Below, piece by piece: positions 49,101 to 61,100 of a stretch of DNA of 64,000 bases; positions within the stretch are counted from its first letter, which is position 1; every line of letters starts with the position of its first letter. Location: contig NC_066329.1 of NCBI RefSeq assembly GCF_022539315.1, positions 1,959,072 to 2,023,071 on the forward strand, in the 5' to 3' direction. This DNA is from Serinus canaria. Lineage: Eukaryota > Chordata > Aves > Passeriformes > Fringillidae. The notes beneath the pieces were generated by a model. It worked only from the letters and a program-made list of their open reading frames with translations, made no database searches and was not told where the DNA came from. A program made the translations under genes and the position numbers.

Positions 49101-52100
49101 TTTTGAGGGGTGAGGCAGAGCATACCATTTAACTAAAATGTAATGCCACATGCTGCCTCAGCCCAAGGCTGCTGCTGGTGCTGAGATGTCACACGTGTCA
49201 CCCAGAGATGCCTCCCCCCCGGGGCCCAGCACAGGAAGGACCTGGAGCTGCTGGAGCCAGTCCAGAGGAGGCACCAGGATGATGGAGCAGCTCTGTTGGG
49301 AGGGGAGGCTGGGAGAGCTGGGATTGTTCAGCCTGGAAAAGAGAAGCTATGGGGGGACCTCAGTGTGGCCTTCCAGTGCTTGAAGGAGGCAAAAAGAAAC
49401 ATGGAGAGAGACTTGAGGCAAGGGATGGAGGGACAGGACACAAGGAATGGCTCCCACTGCCAGAGGGCAGGGATGGATGGGAGATTGGGAATTAGGAATT
49501 GTTCCCTGGGAGGGTGGGCAGGCCCTGGCACAGGGTGCCCAGAGCAGCTGTGGCTGCCCCTGGATCCCTGGCAGTGCCCAAGGCCAGGCTGGACACTGGG
49601 GCTTGGAGCAGCCTGGGACAGTGGGAGGTGTCCCTGCCCATGGCAGGGGGTGGGAATGGGATGAGTTTTAAGGTCCCTTCCAGCCCAGGCCATTCCATGA
49701 TTCCTCGATGTGATCTCCCACCCGTGTAAGTCACAGCAGGGGGAGTCTCTGGTGCTCCTTCAGCAGCTGGTTCTTGGATAGAGTTTCATTCCTGGTGTTT
49801 GTTGTGTGTCTGCACAAGCCATTGTCCTCTCCCCCTGGGCCTTGCCCCCCGTTATCCCAGGTCTGGGATAGCCATCCCCACAATCCCTGTGGCTGTGTAG
49901 GAACAAGGCGTTCCAGGTGGAGAGCAGCAGCATTCCCTGCCCTCCGCCTGCCCCTCCACCTCCTCTGCTCCCAACCTTCCCAGATCCGGCTCCAAGGCTC
50001 ACATGGAGAGGCTGGAGGAGGTGACCAAGGAGATTGAGGCCACTGACACCTACCAGCTGCGGGACACGGAGCTCATCTACGGAGCCAAGCACGCCTGGAG
50101 GAACGCGGCGCGGTGCGTGGGCAGGATCCAGTGGTCCAAGCTGCAGGTGAGCTCCAATCCCACCACAAACACCCTCCTGCCAAAGGGTGTGCTGGAGTTC
50201 TGGAGAGGCAAATTCCTGCTCTCCACCACCTGGGAAGCACAGCACAGGTCCAGGGGCAGGTGTTCAGCACACACAGCTCCCCTCCGCAGCTGTGGGATGC
50301 TGGCAGGAGATGGAAAAGTGTCTGGGGGATGGGAGATGAGGTGGCTGTGTCTGAAATGGAAGCTTGTGCTCCAGGGGATGTTTTCCAGTATCAGATCCTG
50401 CTCCAACATCTTTCCTGCTGTTTCCAAACCTGTTGCTCCACCTGGAGAGAGGCAGCAGGACACATTTGTCCTCAGTACTGAGATCCAGCAGGGGAGGGTT
50501 TGGCTCAGTGCCCTCTTGGCAAGGGAAACACAGAACAGGATTGGAAATCAGTGATCCCCGGGGAATCCCTTGGTACAGAGCTGTCCTCTCCTCCTGTAAC
50601 CTGGAACAAACCCAGTGCTGTTGAACAGCTCCTGTGGCTTCTTCACACAGGGAATGGGCACAGCCACTTCTGTTGATCTCCTGTCATGATTTCCCCATGC
50701 TTTCATGGCTGCCCCTGGATCCCTGGCAGTGTCCAAGGCCAGGCTGGACGGGGCTTGGAGCACCCTGGGGTAGTGGAAGGTGTCCCTGCCATGGGCAGGG
50801 GGTGGAATGAGATGCTTTATAAAAGTCCCAACACAAACCATTCCATGATTCCCTGATTCCCTGTCCCCCAGCCCTGACTGACACCTGTCCTGCTCCAGCT
50901 TTGAGTGCTGAGCTACAAGAGAAGCAGAGCAGACTCTGTAATTGTTGGGGGATGAGGCAGGAACAGCAGCAGGTTGGGAGCACGGGAATGAGGAGGTTTT
51001 TGCCTGAGCAGCAGATGAGTCACCTCTCCAAAGCAAAAGGGGCAGCTGGATTAGACATCCACGTGTTCCAAAGGCAGGGAACACATAATTACGGAGCTCT
51101 AGATCCCTGAGAAGGCACAGTGGTGCCTGGAGTTCTCCATGCACTGTGTTTCCTCTGCCTGGCTCTGCCCTAGGAGCGGGAACATCCCCACAACTGCTTC
51201 CCTGTTCCAGGTGTTCGATGCCCGGGACTGCACCACGGCCCATGGGATGTTCAATTACATCTGCAACCACATCAAGTACGCCACCAACAAGGGGAACCTC
51301 AGGTGAGCCACCAGGGAGTCACCAAGCTTTGAATCCAAGGGCCTCTGGATGAGTGGAGACCCTGCTGGAGTTGGGTCTGGGCACTGCACAGCCAGCAGGA
51401 GTCCTGGGAAGGGTTAGAGGGACCTGACCTGGGGTGGAGGAGTCCTGCTGGTCCAAGTCTCTCTCTTCTTGCTGCCTGTTGGACCTCAGAGGGAAGATTT
51501 TCCCATTATTTCCCCTCTCCTAAATTCTTCATCCAGCACAGAGCTCGGACTGCTCTCCAGATCTGTCTGAAACCCCCTGTGAGCAGCCAGGAGCTGGGAA
51601 CACCCAAATTCCAGATCCACCAGCGCCCCAACTCCCTGGGACTCACTCAGGGCACACCCAGAGGTGGTGGCAGCACTTTTCCTCCAGCACCTCAGCTCGT
51701 GGTGTTCACCAGCTGCCTTTCCCCCCCAGGTCTGCCATCACCATCTTCCCGCAGCGCACGGACAGCAAGCACGACTTCCGCATCTGGAACGCGCAGCTGA
51801 TCCGCTACGCCGGCTACAAACAGCCCGACGGCTCCGTGCTGGGCGACCCCGCCAACGTGGAGCTCACCGAGGTACCAGCCTGTCTGACTCTGCCCTTCCT
51901 GAGCCTTCTCCACCCTTGCCTTGGCCTGGGGGCTTGTCCTGGTTTAGGGCAAATTTGGGAGAAAACCTCCCAAGGGACCCCTCCAGAAAGCAAACCCACA
52001 CAGCCCCTCCCCACAACCGGTTTGGGAAGGATTCCTCAGAGAGAAGTGGAAAGAACCTGTTTGTTTAACAGGCACAGCACCCCCAGCACACACAATGAAC

Positions 52101-55100
52101 AATACCGGGTGACACCACTCTGTCACTGCTCTGAGAAAGATGACACATTCAGAAAGTCTCTCCTGGGGTGGTGGCTCTGTTATCAGTCCCTCTGGCACTG
52201 GGGCAGCTGCTGCAGCCACAAGGTGCAAACTCTCGGTGTTCCCAGGTCCCAGTCCAGAGCAGGATCGAGTGGTTCCAAAAAAGGGAAAGGAAAAACAGTC
52301 CAGGGAAAGATCTGGACTGCTGAGCTAAACTGACTAATGAGCAGAAGCAAGAGCAAAAAGCAAAAGCAGCACTATGTACTGCTCCATCTGTGCGTCCCTC
52401 CAGCTGTGGGGGAGTGGCTGATAACAAAACAAAACAAACCAAAACAAAACTTCCAAACTCTTCAGAGCCAGTCTTGAAGGCACAGACCATAATATCCAGC
52501 ATAAACAGCACACACCAATGTGGATACAAGCATCATATTGTCACCCTAGGACAGGGCTTCACCCAAAACCCTCTCCCAGGTCTTCCCTCCAGTGAAGCTG
52601 GCAGAGCTGGCAGGGAGTTGTGTCCGTGTCTCAGGACTTCCCCTTGTGTCCAGATTGATTTCCTTGGAAAGTTTTCTTTTCCTTGAAGTCTCCCAGGCCT
52701 TGCACCCCTCCATAATCACCTTGTCCCCATAAATGAGAGACGGGGCAACTGAGAGGTGTTCGAAGAATTTTTATTCCATTTTCAGTCTGATGAGGAGGGT
52801 GAGACAATACAGATGTCATAATTCATGCCATCACAATCAGCAGCTAATTATTTCCTAATTACAATACACTGTAAATATTTCTTGGCCTATCAGCTTTTGC
52901 CACTCCATGCTGTAAATGCCTTAAAACCAATCATCTAAAATTACCCCTCATGGGTCTTCCTACAATGATCTTTCATAGTTCTATTTCTCCAAAGTATCCA
53001 GTGTTATTTGTGAGCCCATCCTTTGAACCTTGTTTCTAGCTCCATTTCTCTCCCAACAATGTCTGTCCCATCCCATGGCATTTCTAACTCAGCATTTCTT
53101 ATCTCAAGGTTTGCACACAATTGCACCCTGTTTGGGCCTTCTGTCAGGCTTTGAGAATTCTCTACAAATCCATTTCCCACATTAAACCCACCCTTCCCGT
53201 GCCTGCTGGGAATTCTGAGCACCCCTGCAGGGAGGAGGAGCTGGGTCAAGGAGGTTGGGATTGTCCAGTGCAGCCCCACCTGGGGAGGTTGGGTTTGTGT
53301 CACCCTCAGATTTTTTCCCCAGGAGTAAAGGCTGGGTTTTGTCACTTTTCTGCTTTTCTCACCCATTTTCTCCTTCACCACTACAGGCACAAGCCATGAT
53401 CTCACTGGGGATCGATTCCAGGCTCATTTGCAGCCCAAATTCCCCTGACTTGACCATGGGAATGGCCACCCCCTGTTTGTATCTCCCTTTGCTCAACCAC
53501 AAGGACAGAAATCCTGCCAGAAGCTGTGCCCAGCACCACGAAATTCCCTGCCCACAGTGTCTGAAGAGCAGGTGACCTGCTGGACACCAACCCTGCCTTT
53601 TTTCCCCTGCAGATCTGCATCCAGCAAGGCTGGAAGGCTCCGTACGGGCGCTTCGATATCCTGCCCCTGCTCCTCCAAGCCAACGGCAACGACCCCGAGC
53701 TCTTCGAAATCCCACCAGAGCTCGTGCTGGAAGTGCCCATCCGGCACCCCAAGTGAGTCAGGGGCAGCCCCAGAACTGCTCGAGGGGATCAGCAGGACTG
53801 AGCTCCCCTGCTTCCACCCTTACCATGGCCTGGGGGCTTCACCCAAGACCCTCTCCCAGGTCTTCCCTCCAGGGAATTTGGCAGGGAGGTTGTGTCCATG
53901 TCTCAGGGCTTTCCCTTGTATCCAGATTGATTTCCTTGGAAAATTTCCTTTTCCTTGAAGCCTCCCAGGGCTTACCCCCCTCCATAATCACCTTGTCCCC
54001 ATGAACAGCCCCAAAGGGAGTACTGATGGAAATGTTCTGCTCAAGGCCTTCACCGTGGTGGCAAAGTGACCTTCCCTATCCCCCTGCCTGCATTGGGAAG
54101 GGAATTCCTGGCTGGTTGCCTAATCCTGACCTTTTCCCTGGCAGGTTTGAGTGGTTTAAGGACCTGGGCCTGAAGTGGTACGGGCTGCCAGCCGTTTCCA
54201 ACATGCTCCTGGAGATCGGGGGCTTGGAGTTCTCGGCCTGCCCCTTCAGCGGCTGGTACATGGGCACGGAGATCGGCGTCCGCGACTACTGCGACAACTC
54301 CCGCTACAACATCCTGGAGGTACCTCCTGCTGCTCCTGGTGGGCTCGGGGTCACTGGGGAGCAGGCAGGACACTGGGAGAGCACAGGATGTCCCTTCTGG
54401 GTCCAGCTCTGGGCCCCTCAGGTTGGGAAGGACGTGGAGATGCTTGAGCGCATCCAAAGGCAGCGAGGCTGGAGAGGGGCTGGGAACACAAACCCTGAGA
54501 GGAATCCCTGAGGGAGCTGGGGGGGCTCAGCCTGGAGAAAAGGAGACTCAGGGCTGCCCCCATCACTCTCTAAACTCCCTGAAAGGTGCCTGTGCTCAGC
54601 TGGGGCTGGGCTCTTTCTCCAGCAGCACTGACAGAACCAGAGCACACAGCCTCAAGATGCACCAAGGGAAATCAGGCTGGATATTCAGAAAAAGTTTTTC
54701 ACAGAAAGGGTGATAAAGTTCTGGAATGGCTGCCTGGGGAGGTGGTTCAGTCCCCATCCCTGGGTGTGTTTAACAAAGCCTGGATATGGCACTGGGTGCC
54801 AGGGTTGAGTTGAGGTGTTGGGGCTGGGTTGGACTTGATGATCTTGAAGGTCTCTTCCAACCTGGCCATTCTGGGAATGCTGGGAATTCTCCTGGAGCCA
54901 CATGGCTGAGGTTGGTCTCTGTGTTCTATGGGGCCATCAGGTGTCTGACACAGCCAGTGTGATCCCTGTGGAGCTTCCCACAGACTTCCCAAAGAATCTT
55001 AGGGATCAGCAGGCACCTGGTTGTGTGCTCAGTTGAGGCCAAGTGCCGAAACATGAAAGGGTGCAGAGACCCTTGGTGGCTCCTCAGGGATGTGTGTGCC

Positions 55101-58100
55101 CTTGGGGACCCTCCAGCTGGTCCCATGGCTCAGGGACTGCCCACACTGGGAGAGACAAAGCCAAGCCATGGGAAGGTGCCTGTGCAGGGGTTCTGGATCC
55201 ATCAAAACCTCCCAGGGAACGTTGTGTTATTTAGAGAGGCTCTGTCCCTCCCCAGTCTCCTGAAAACCAGAGGGGTGGGAGCAGTGTGAGTGTCCAGCTG
55301 CTCCTGGTGGCCTCCTCAGCAGCATTTGGCCACCTGCCTCTGCTCAGGGAGGAGGAAAAGCCATGCTCCTGCCATGGAGAGGAAAAGGCAGGATTTCTTC
55401 CCAGAGGAAGGCACAACATCAGCCCTTCCCTGCCCTGTGAGTGCCTTGTGCCAGCCTGGGCTTCTCCTCTGGGATTCTCTCCTCAAGCAGAGCTCTCCAG
55501 TCCTTGTTTCTTGGCCATTAAATCCTTCCTCTCCTGCCCCGTGTTGTTACAGCAAGTGGCCAAGAAAATGAACCTGGATATGAGGAAAACGTCCTCGCTG
55601 TGGAAGGACCAGGCCCTGGTGGAGATCAACATCGCTGTGCTCTACAGCTTCCAGGTAGCCCAGACCTGCTGAGCCTGGGCCAGCTGGAGGGACACAGGGG
55701 CTGGGTGGGACAAGTGTGGGGACATCCACCCAAGGACAATGGCTGAAACTGGGCCGTGCCTCCCGAATTTGGGCTGCTGCAGTGAGATTTAATGATCTCC
55801 ACACTCTGGATGTTGTAAAACACGACCACCAGCACCTGAGTCCTGCTGGTCCAGAAGGAATATCCCAACAGGGGGAAAATCCAGCCCTTCTGACCTATCC
55901 ATGAGGCAGGAACTGGCCCAGGCTCTCCTGCAGCCTGCACCTAAAGGTTGAGTAACAAAACCAGTCCTTGGTGAGCCAGCTTCAAGGGGTGAGAGTCCTT
56001 CCAGAGCTGGGTGGGAGCTGCCCCGCTGGAAGAGCTTCCCAAGGGTCTGAGCAGAGGATGCTACATCCCATCCATCCCATCTTGCTTGGCCAGGACATGG
56101 AGAACAGGGCCTCCATAGCACATCTATTTTCAAAGCACTTTAGAGCCCCCTTGGGAAGACCAGGGTCAGCAGCCACCTTGGATCATCCCCAAACACCATG
56201 GGAGTAAGGAATATTCGGGACAAACGGCTCCAAGTGTAAAATTTTGGCTTTTTCCCTCTGGGATGAGTTGACAGCTGCTGGCTCTGCTCTCTTGTCCCCC
56301 GGCAGAGTGACAAGGTGACCATCGTGGATCACCACTCGGCCACCGAGTCCTTCATCAAGCACATGGAGAACGAGTACCGGTGCCGGGGGGGCTGTCCCGC
56401 CGACTGGGTGTGGATCGTGCCGCCCATGTCGGGCAGCATCACCCCCGTCTTCCACCAGGAGATGCTCAACTACCGCCTGACGCCCTCCTTTGAGTACCAG
56501 GTGCTGTCCCCGCCTCTGGCCGAGGGCGGGGTGGGACTGGGAGCTCAGGAGGGGCAGGAAGGAGAGGGACACCATCCAATTCCTTCCCTATGGATAGCTC
56601 GCCCCAGCGCAGTGTAATAATGGGGGTTTGCCCCTCCGTGGGGATGTGGGACACCTGAGCTCCCAATTGTTAATCACCCTTTGGAAGTGCCTAATGGGTG
56701 GGTGAGGAAATGGCCTGGAAGGCTCCTGGATCCCATTCCAGCCTGCAGGTTTGAGAGGATGACTCCTGGATCCCAAATCCTCTCCAGCCTGCAGGTTTGA
56801 GATGATAGCTCCTGTATCACACATCCCATATCCCAAATCCCATATCCCATCCCAGCCTGAAGGTTTGAGTGGATGGCTCCTGTATCCCATATCCCAAATC
56901 CCATGTCCCAAATCCCATGTCCCATACCCCATATCCGATATCCCACATCCCACATCCCATATTTCAAATCCCATATCCCATTCCAGCCTGAAGGTTTGAG
57001 AGGATGGCTCCTGGATCCCAAATCCCATATCCCATACCCCACATCCCATATCCTAAATCCCATACCCCACATCCCATATCCCATATCCCATGCCCCAGTC
57101 CAGCCTGCAGGTTTGAGCGGATGGCTCCTGTATCCCATATCCCATATCCCATATCCCATGCCCCAATCCAGCCTGCAGGTTTGAGAGGATGGCTCCTGTA
57201 TCCCATATCCCATATCCCATATCCCATATCCCATATCCCATATCCCATATCCCATATCCTAAATCCCATATACCATATACCATATACCATATCCCATATC
57301 CCATGCCCCAGTCTAGCCTGCAGGTTTGAGAGGCTGGCTCCTGTATCCCATATCCCATATCCCATGCCCCAATCTAGCCTGCAGGTTTGAGAGGATGGCT
57401 CCTGTATCCACATCCCATACCCCACATCCCATACCCCACATCCCATATCCCACATCTCATATCCCATATCCCATGCCCCAGTCCAGCCTGCAGGTTTGAG
57501 AGGCTGGCTCCTGTATCCCATATTCCATATCCCAAATCCCATATCCCATATCCCATATCCCCTACCCCACATCCCATATCCCATATACCATACCCCACAT
57601 CCCATATCCCATATCCCATGCCCCAGTCCAGCCTGCAGGTCTGAGAGGATGGCTCCTGTATCCCATATCCCATATCTCATATCCCATATCCCAAATCCCA
57701 TATCCCATGCCCCATTCCAGCCTGCAGGTCTGAGAGGCTGGCTCCTGCACCCAGGGGATCCAGCAGTGGGCCAGGGGCTGCAGCCCAGCAGGCCCAGCAG
57801 GGGATCCAGCACTGCTGCTGGGGTGTTTAACCCTGCAGCCCATGAGGAGAATCCCCTCAGCAAACCCTCCCTCGTTATCCAGCCATCCCTGCTCCGGTGC
57901 TTTCCACACAATGTGACCTTTAGTCAAGAGCCCTTAAGGAATAATGGCAGAGCAGGAGCAGTCTGTTCACTCCTTAACCAGCCCACCAGGCACCCCGATG
58001 CTTCCTGGCTCTGATTGCAGCCTGCAAGGGCATGGAATGAGCTTCTGTGTGCCTGCTCCTGCCTTCAGCTGCCTCTCCTTCCCAAAGGGCCTCTTAGGGA

Positions 58101-61100
58101 AAAAAACCTGTGGCCAGAGCAGTGGAAAGGATCTGTTTCCATCACCTCTCCCCTTCTGGCGCTGTCTTCTTTTTGGCTGTGGCCTATTAACGCTCCCCTC
58201 GAGAGGTGACAGAGCAATTGGCCAGATGCTGTTACAAGCCAGGAGGGTTTATTAGATTGCAATTTTCCTGGGCATGTTCCATAGCCTGAACAAACCCCCC
58301 ACAAGGCTCCAAGGATCAGGGACATAGAGAGGAGAGGGAGAGCTGTGCAGTAGCAGCTATTCCTCCCCTTCCTTCCTGATGGGAAGAATTTAACTCTCAG
58401 TGCTGGGGATGCTGCATTTCTCCAAGCTCTGGGCACTCCCCACCCTCTGATCCTGCTTTTCCCTCTCCTAGCCGGACCCCTGGAACACCCACGTCTGGAA
58501 AGGGGTCAATGGGACACCCACCAAGAAGAGGGCCATTGGCTTTAAGAAGCTGGCAAAGTGAGTACCAGCAGGCTCTGGAAAGGGCTGGAATGTTTGGGGC
58601 TGGTCCTGGATGTGAGCACCCTGTGGGTGTGTGGATTGCCCTACAGAGGATGGGCTCTGAGCCTGGGCTTTGGGCCACTGAAGGCTTTACGTGCCCTGAG
58701 GGACAGCTGGGGACACAGGCAGTCCTTTGAGCCCCCCCTCAGACCACCAAAAGGGGTGTGACCAGGTGAATCCCACATCCTGGGTGTTGTCTGTTCTCCA
58801 GAGCTGTTCACTCTCCGGTTAGGAGGTTTTTATGCTCAGGGATGGCTTTCCCACTTTTGGAGGGTGTTTTGCCCGTTTTCCTTTCCTGGGGGCAGGAAGA
58901 TTCCCCCCTCCCTCTTCAGGGCTGTGCTGGCACTGAGGAGATCAAACTCCTGTCCATATTCCTCCTTTTCCCATTGACTTTTCTCTACATGAGGAGAGCC
59001 TGCCCCCAGTGTGTGCCCAACCCTCCAAACACCTGCTTTGGAAGGAAGGGGGGAGATGGGAAGGAGGAATCTCCCTGCAGGCAGCAGATGGATCAGGGCT
59101 GAGCTGAGATTTGCACTTCATGGTCAGTTGACCCCTGGCAAGGGGCCACCCCAGTCCCTCTTCCCTGCCAAGGCTCCTCAGCAGCAGGGATGCAGGAATG
59201 AAGCTCAGTTTGGACCCTTTGGCTGATTCTGGCCCAAATTCCTCCCCTGGGGGCCATTGGCAGAGAGGAGCTGCTGGTTCTGTGGCAGCAGAGCCCTGGG
59301 CCAAGGCAGGAGCGGGCTGGGTGTGCCCTGGGGATGGTGGCCAGGCTGCCAGGTGGCCCTGGCTCATCTCAGCATCTCCCCACGCTTCAGTTTCCCCAAA
59401 TCCCTGCTATCAATTTGTTCCCACTCTTCAGCTGTCACCTCCTGCGAGCTGCTCTCCGTGGTGCATCCATAAACAGGAGCAGCAGCTGAGGAATGTGCTC
59501 CTGCAGCTGACACTGGGGCTGGGGGAGAGCGGCAGGATTCATGGAGCTGGGAGAAAAAATGCCTTTATTGCTCCCCTCTGCCCCATTGAGGGATGGTTTT
59601 ATAAAAATGTGAGCATGGCAGGCCATTTAAAACAAAATCTCCATTGTTCCTGTGTAGGGAAAGGAATTATTTTTGTAATTCACCATTAATCCTGTCTGGA
59701 TCTGGGCTTATCAGCTGAAGAAGAGGCAGCCTGAGCCCAGAGCCTTGAGCATGATTTGGTGCCTGTCCAAAATCAAAAATCTGGCCAAATCTGAGCCTTC
59801 AGACCTGCAGTGCCTGCCCCTTCCCTGCCCTGGGGACAGAGACACTGCCACCACGGGAGGACAAAGGGACAGAAGTGCACTGAGGGAGGTGATGCAGCAG
59901 CAAACAGAAATGTTCCTGAGGCTGACCCTGCCGTGGAGAGGAGCTGGATGAACCAGCCTGGAGGAGTTTCCACCTCTTCTTTCCTCTTTTCTCCTCCCTA
60001 AATGATTCCCCAAACCCAGAGTATTTCTGGGCAGGAGGGGCAGGGGGAAGCTGGACTCCTGCCCAGTGTGACCATTCCAGCTGCAGCCTCTGCTCCCCAC
60101 AGCTCCCCTGAAGGGTCTGCAGGAGCCCTGCTGAACTCAAAATCCTGGGGCAAGGGCTGTCAAAGTGAATCAGGCAGCCCTTCCTCCTGCAGAGGCCACA
60201 GAGAGGCTTCGTGCTCCCTCAGCCTCCCAAAAATCACCTTTCCCTGTTGTAACAGCAGCCTAAATCCAGACCTGATGGATTTCTGCCTCTCTGGTGGCCC
60301 CATTTAAAGGCTTGTTGGTCCACTTAGGAAAAAAAAATGTTTGGCATGTAGGAAGAACAGTGTTGATGTGATTATGAATGTTCCTAAAATGACAAACCCT
60401 CAACCCCTGCCCCCATCACGCTGATCCCACTGGTGCCACGGACAAGGAATCAGCATTCCTGGTGCTGCATCACCTGGGCCAGGGTTGGGGAGAGGCTGGA
60501 GCCCCCCCAGGGCCCCTCTGTGTGCCCTGAGCCAGGGGGAAAACTGGAGGAAAAGCCCCCAGGCATGGCTGAGGCACAGGAAAGAGCCAGCTGGGCACAA
60601 GGCTGGGATAAATGTGCCTGCTCCTCCCAGGGGAGGTCTGGGTGTCACCAGAGTGCAAATCACAGGCACTGGGACAGCTCGGGGTGACCTGGGCGTCCCC
60701 AGGCTCTGTGCAGCAGGGTTGGGTTGGATTTAAGGGATGGAGGAGCTGCTGTTCCTCCTGTAGCTCCACCCCTTGTTGGTTCCCCTTTTCCTTTTCCTTT
60801 TCCTTTTCCTTTTCCCTTTCCTTTTCCCTTTCCTTTTCCCTTTCCTTTTCCCTTTCCCTTTCCTTTTCCTTTTCCCTTTCCCTTTCCCTTTCCCTTTCCC
60901 TTTCCTTTTCCTTTTCCCTTTTCCTTTCCCTTTTCCTTTCATTTTCCCTGCCCCTGATTCTCCTCCTGCTTCTGTGCCCCTGCAGAAATACCACCCCCAT
61001 GCCTGGTTTAGCATTTTCCTCCTTCACCCCATCCAGGTATTTGAGCTCTGTCCAAGCTCCCCCATCTCCTCTCCTCTCTGACACCTTGAGCTCTTCCAAG

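Noticed and set aside
56588..57927. Minus-strand open frames repeating Gly-Tyr-Gly-Ile-Trp-Asp-Met
   Set aside because: Product of the 7-bp CATATCC repeat inside NOS1 intron 12.
58206..58400. Possible antisense LTR remnant with GGTTTATTAG
   Set aside because: Only a single poly(A)-like hexamer. No termini, homologous copy or target duplication found.
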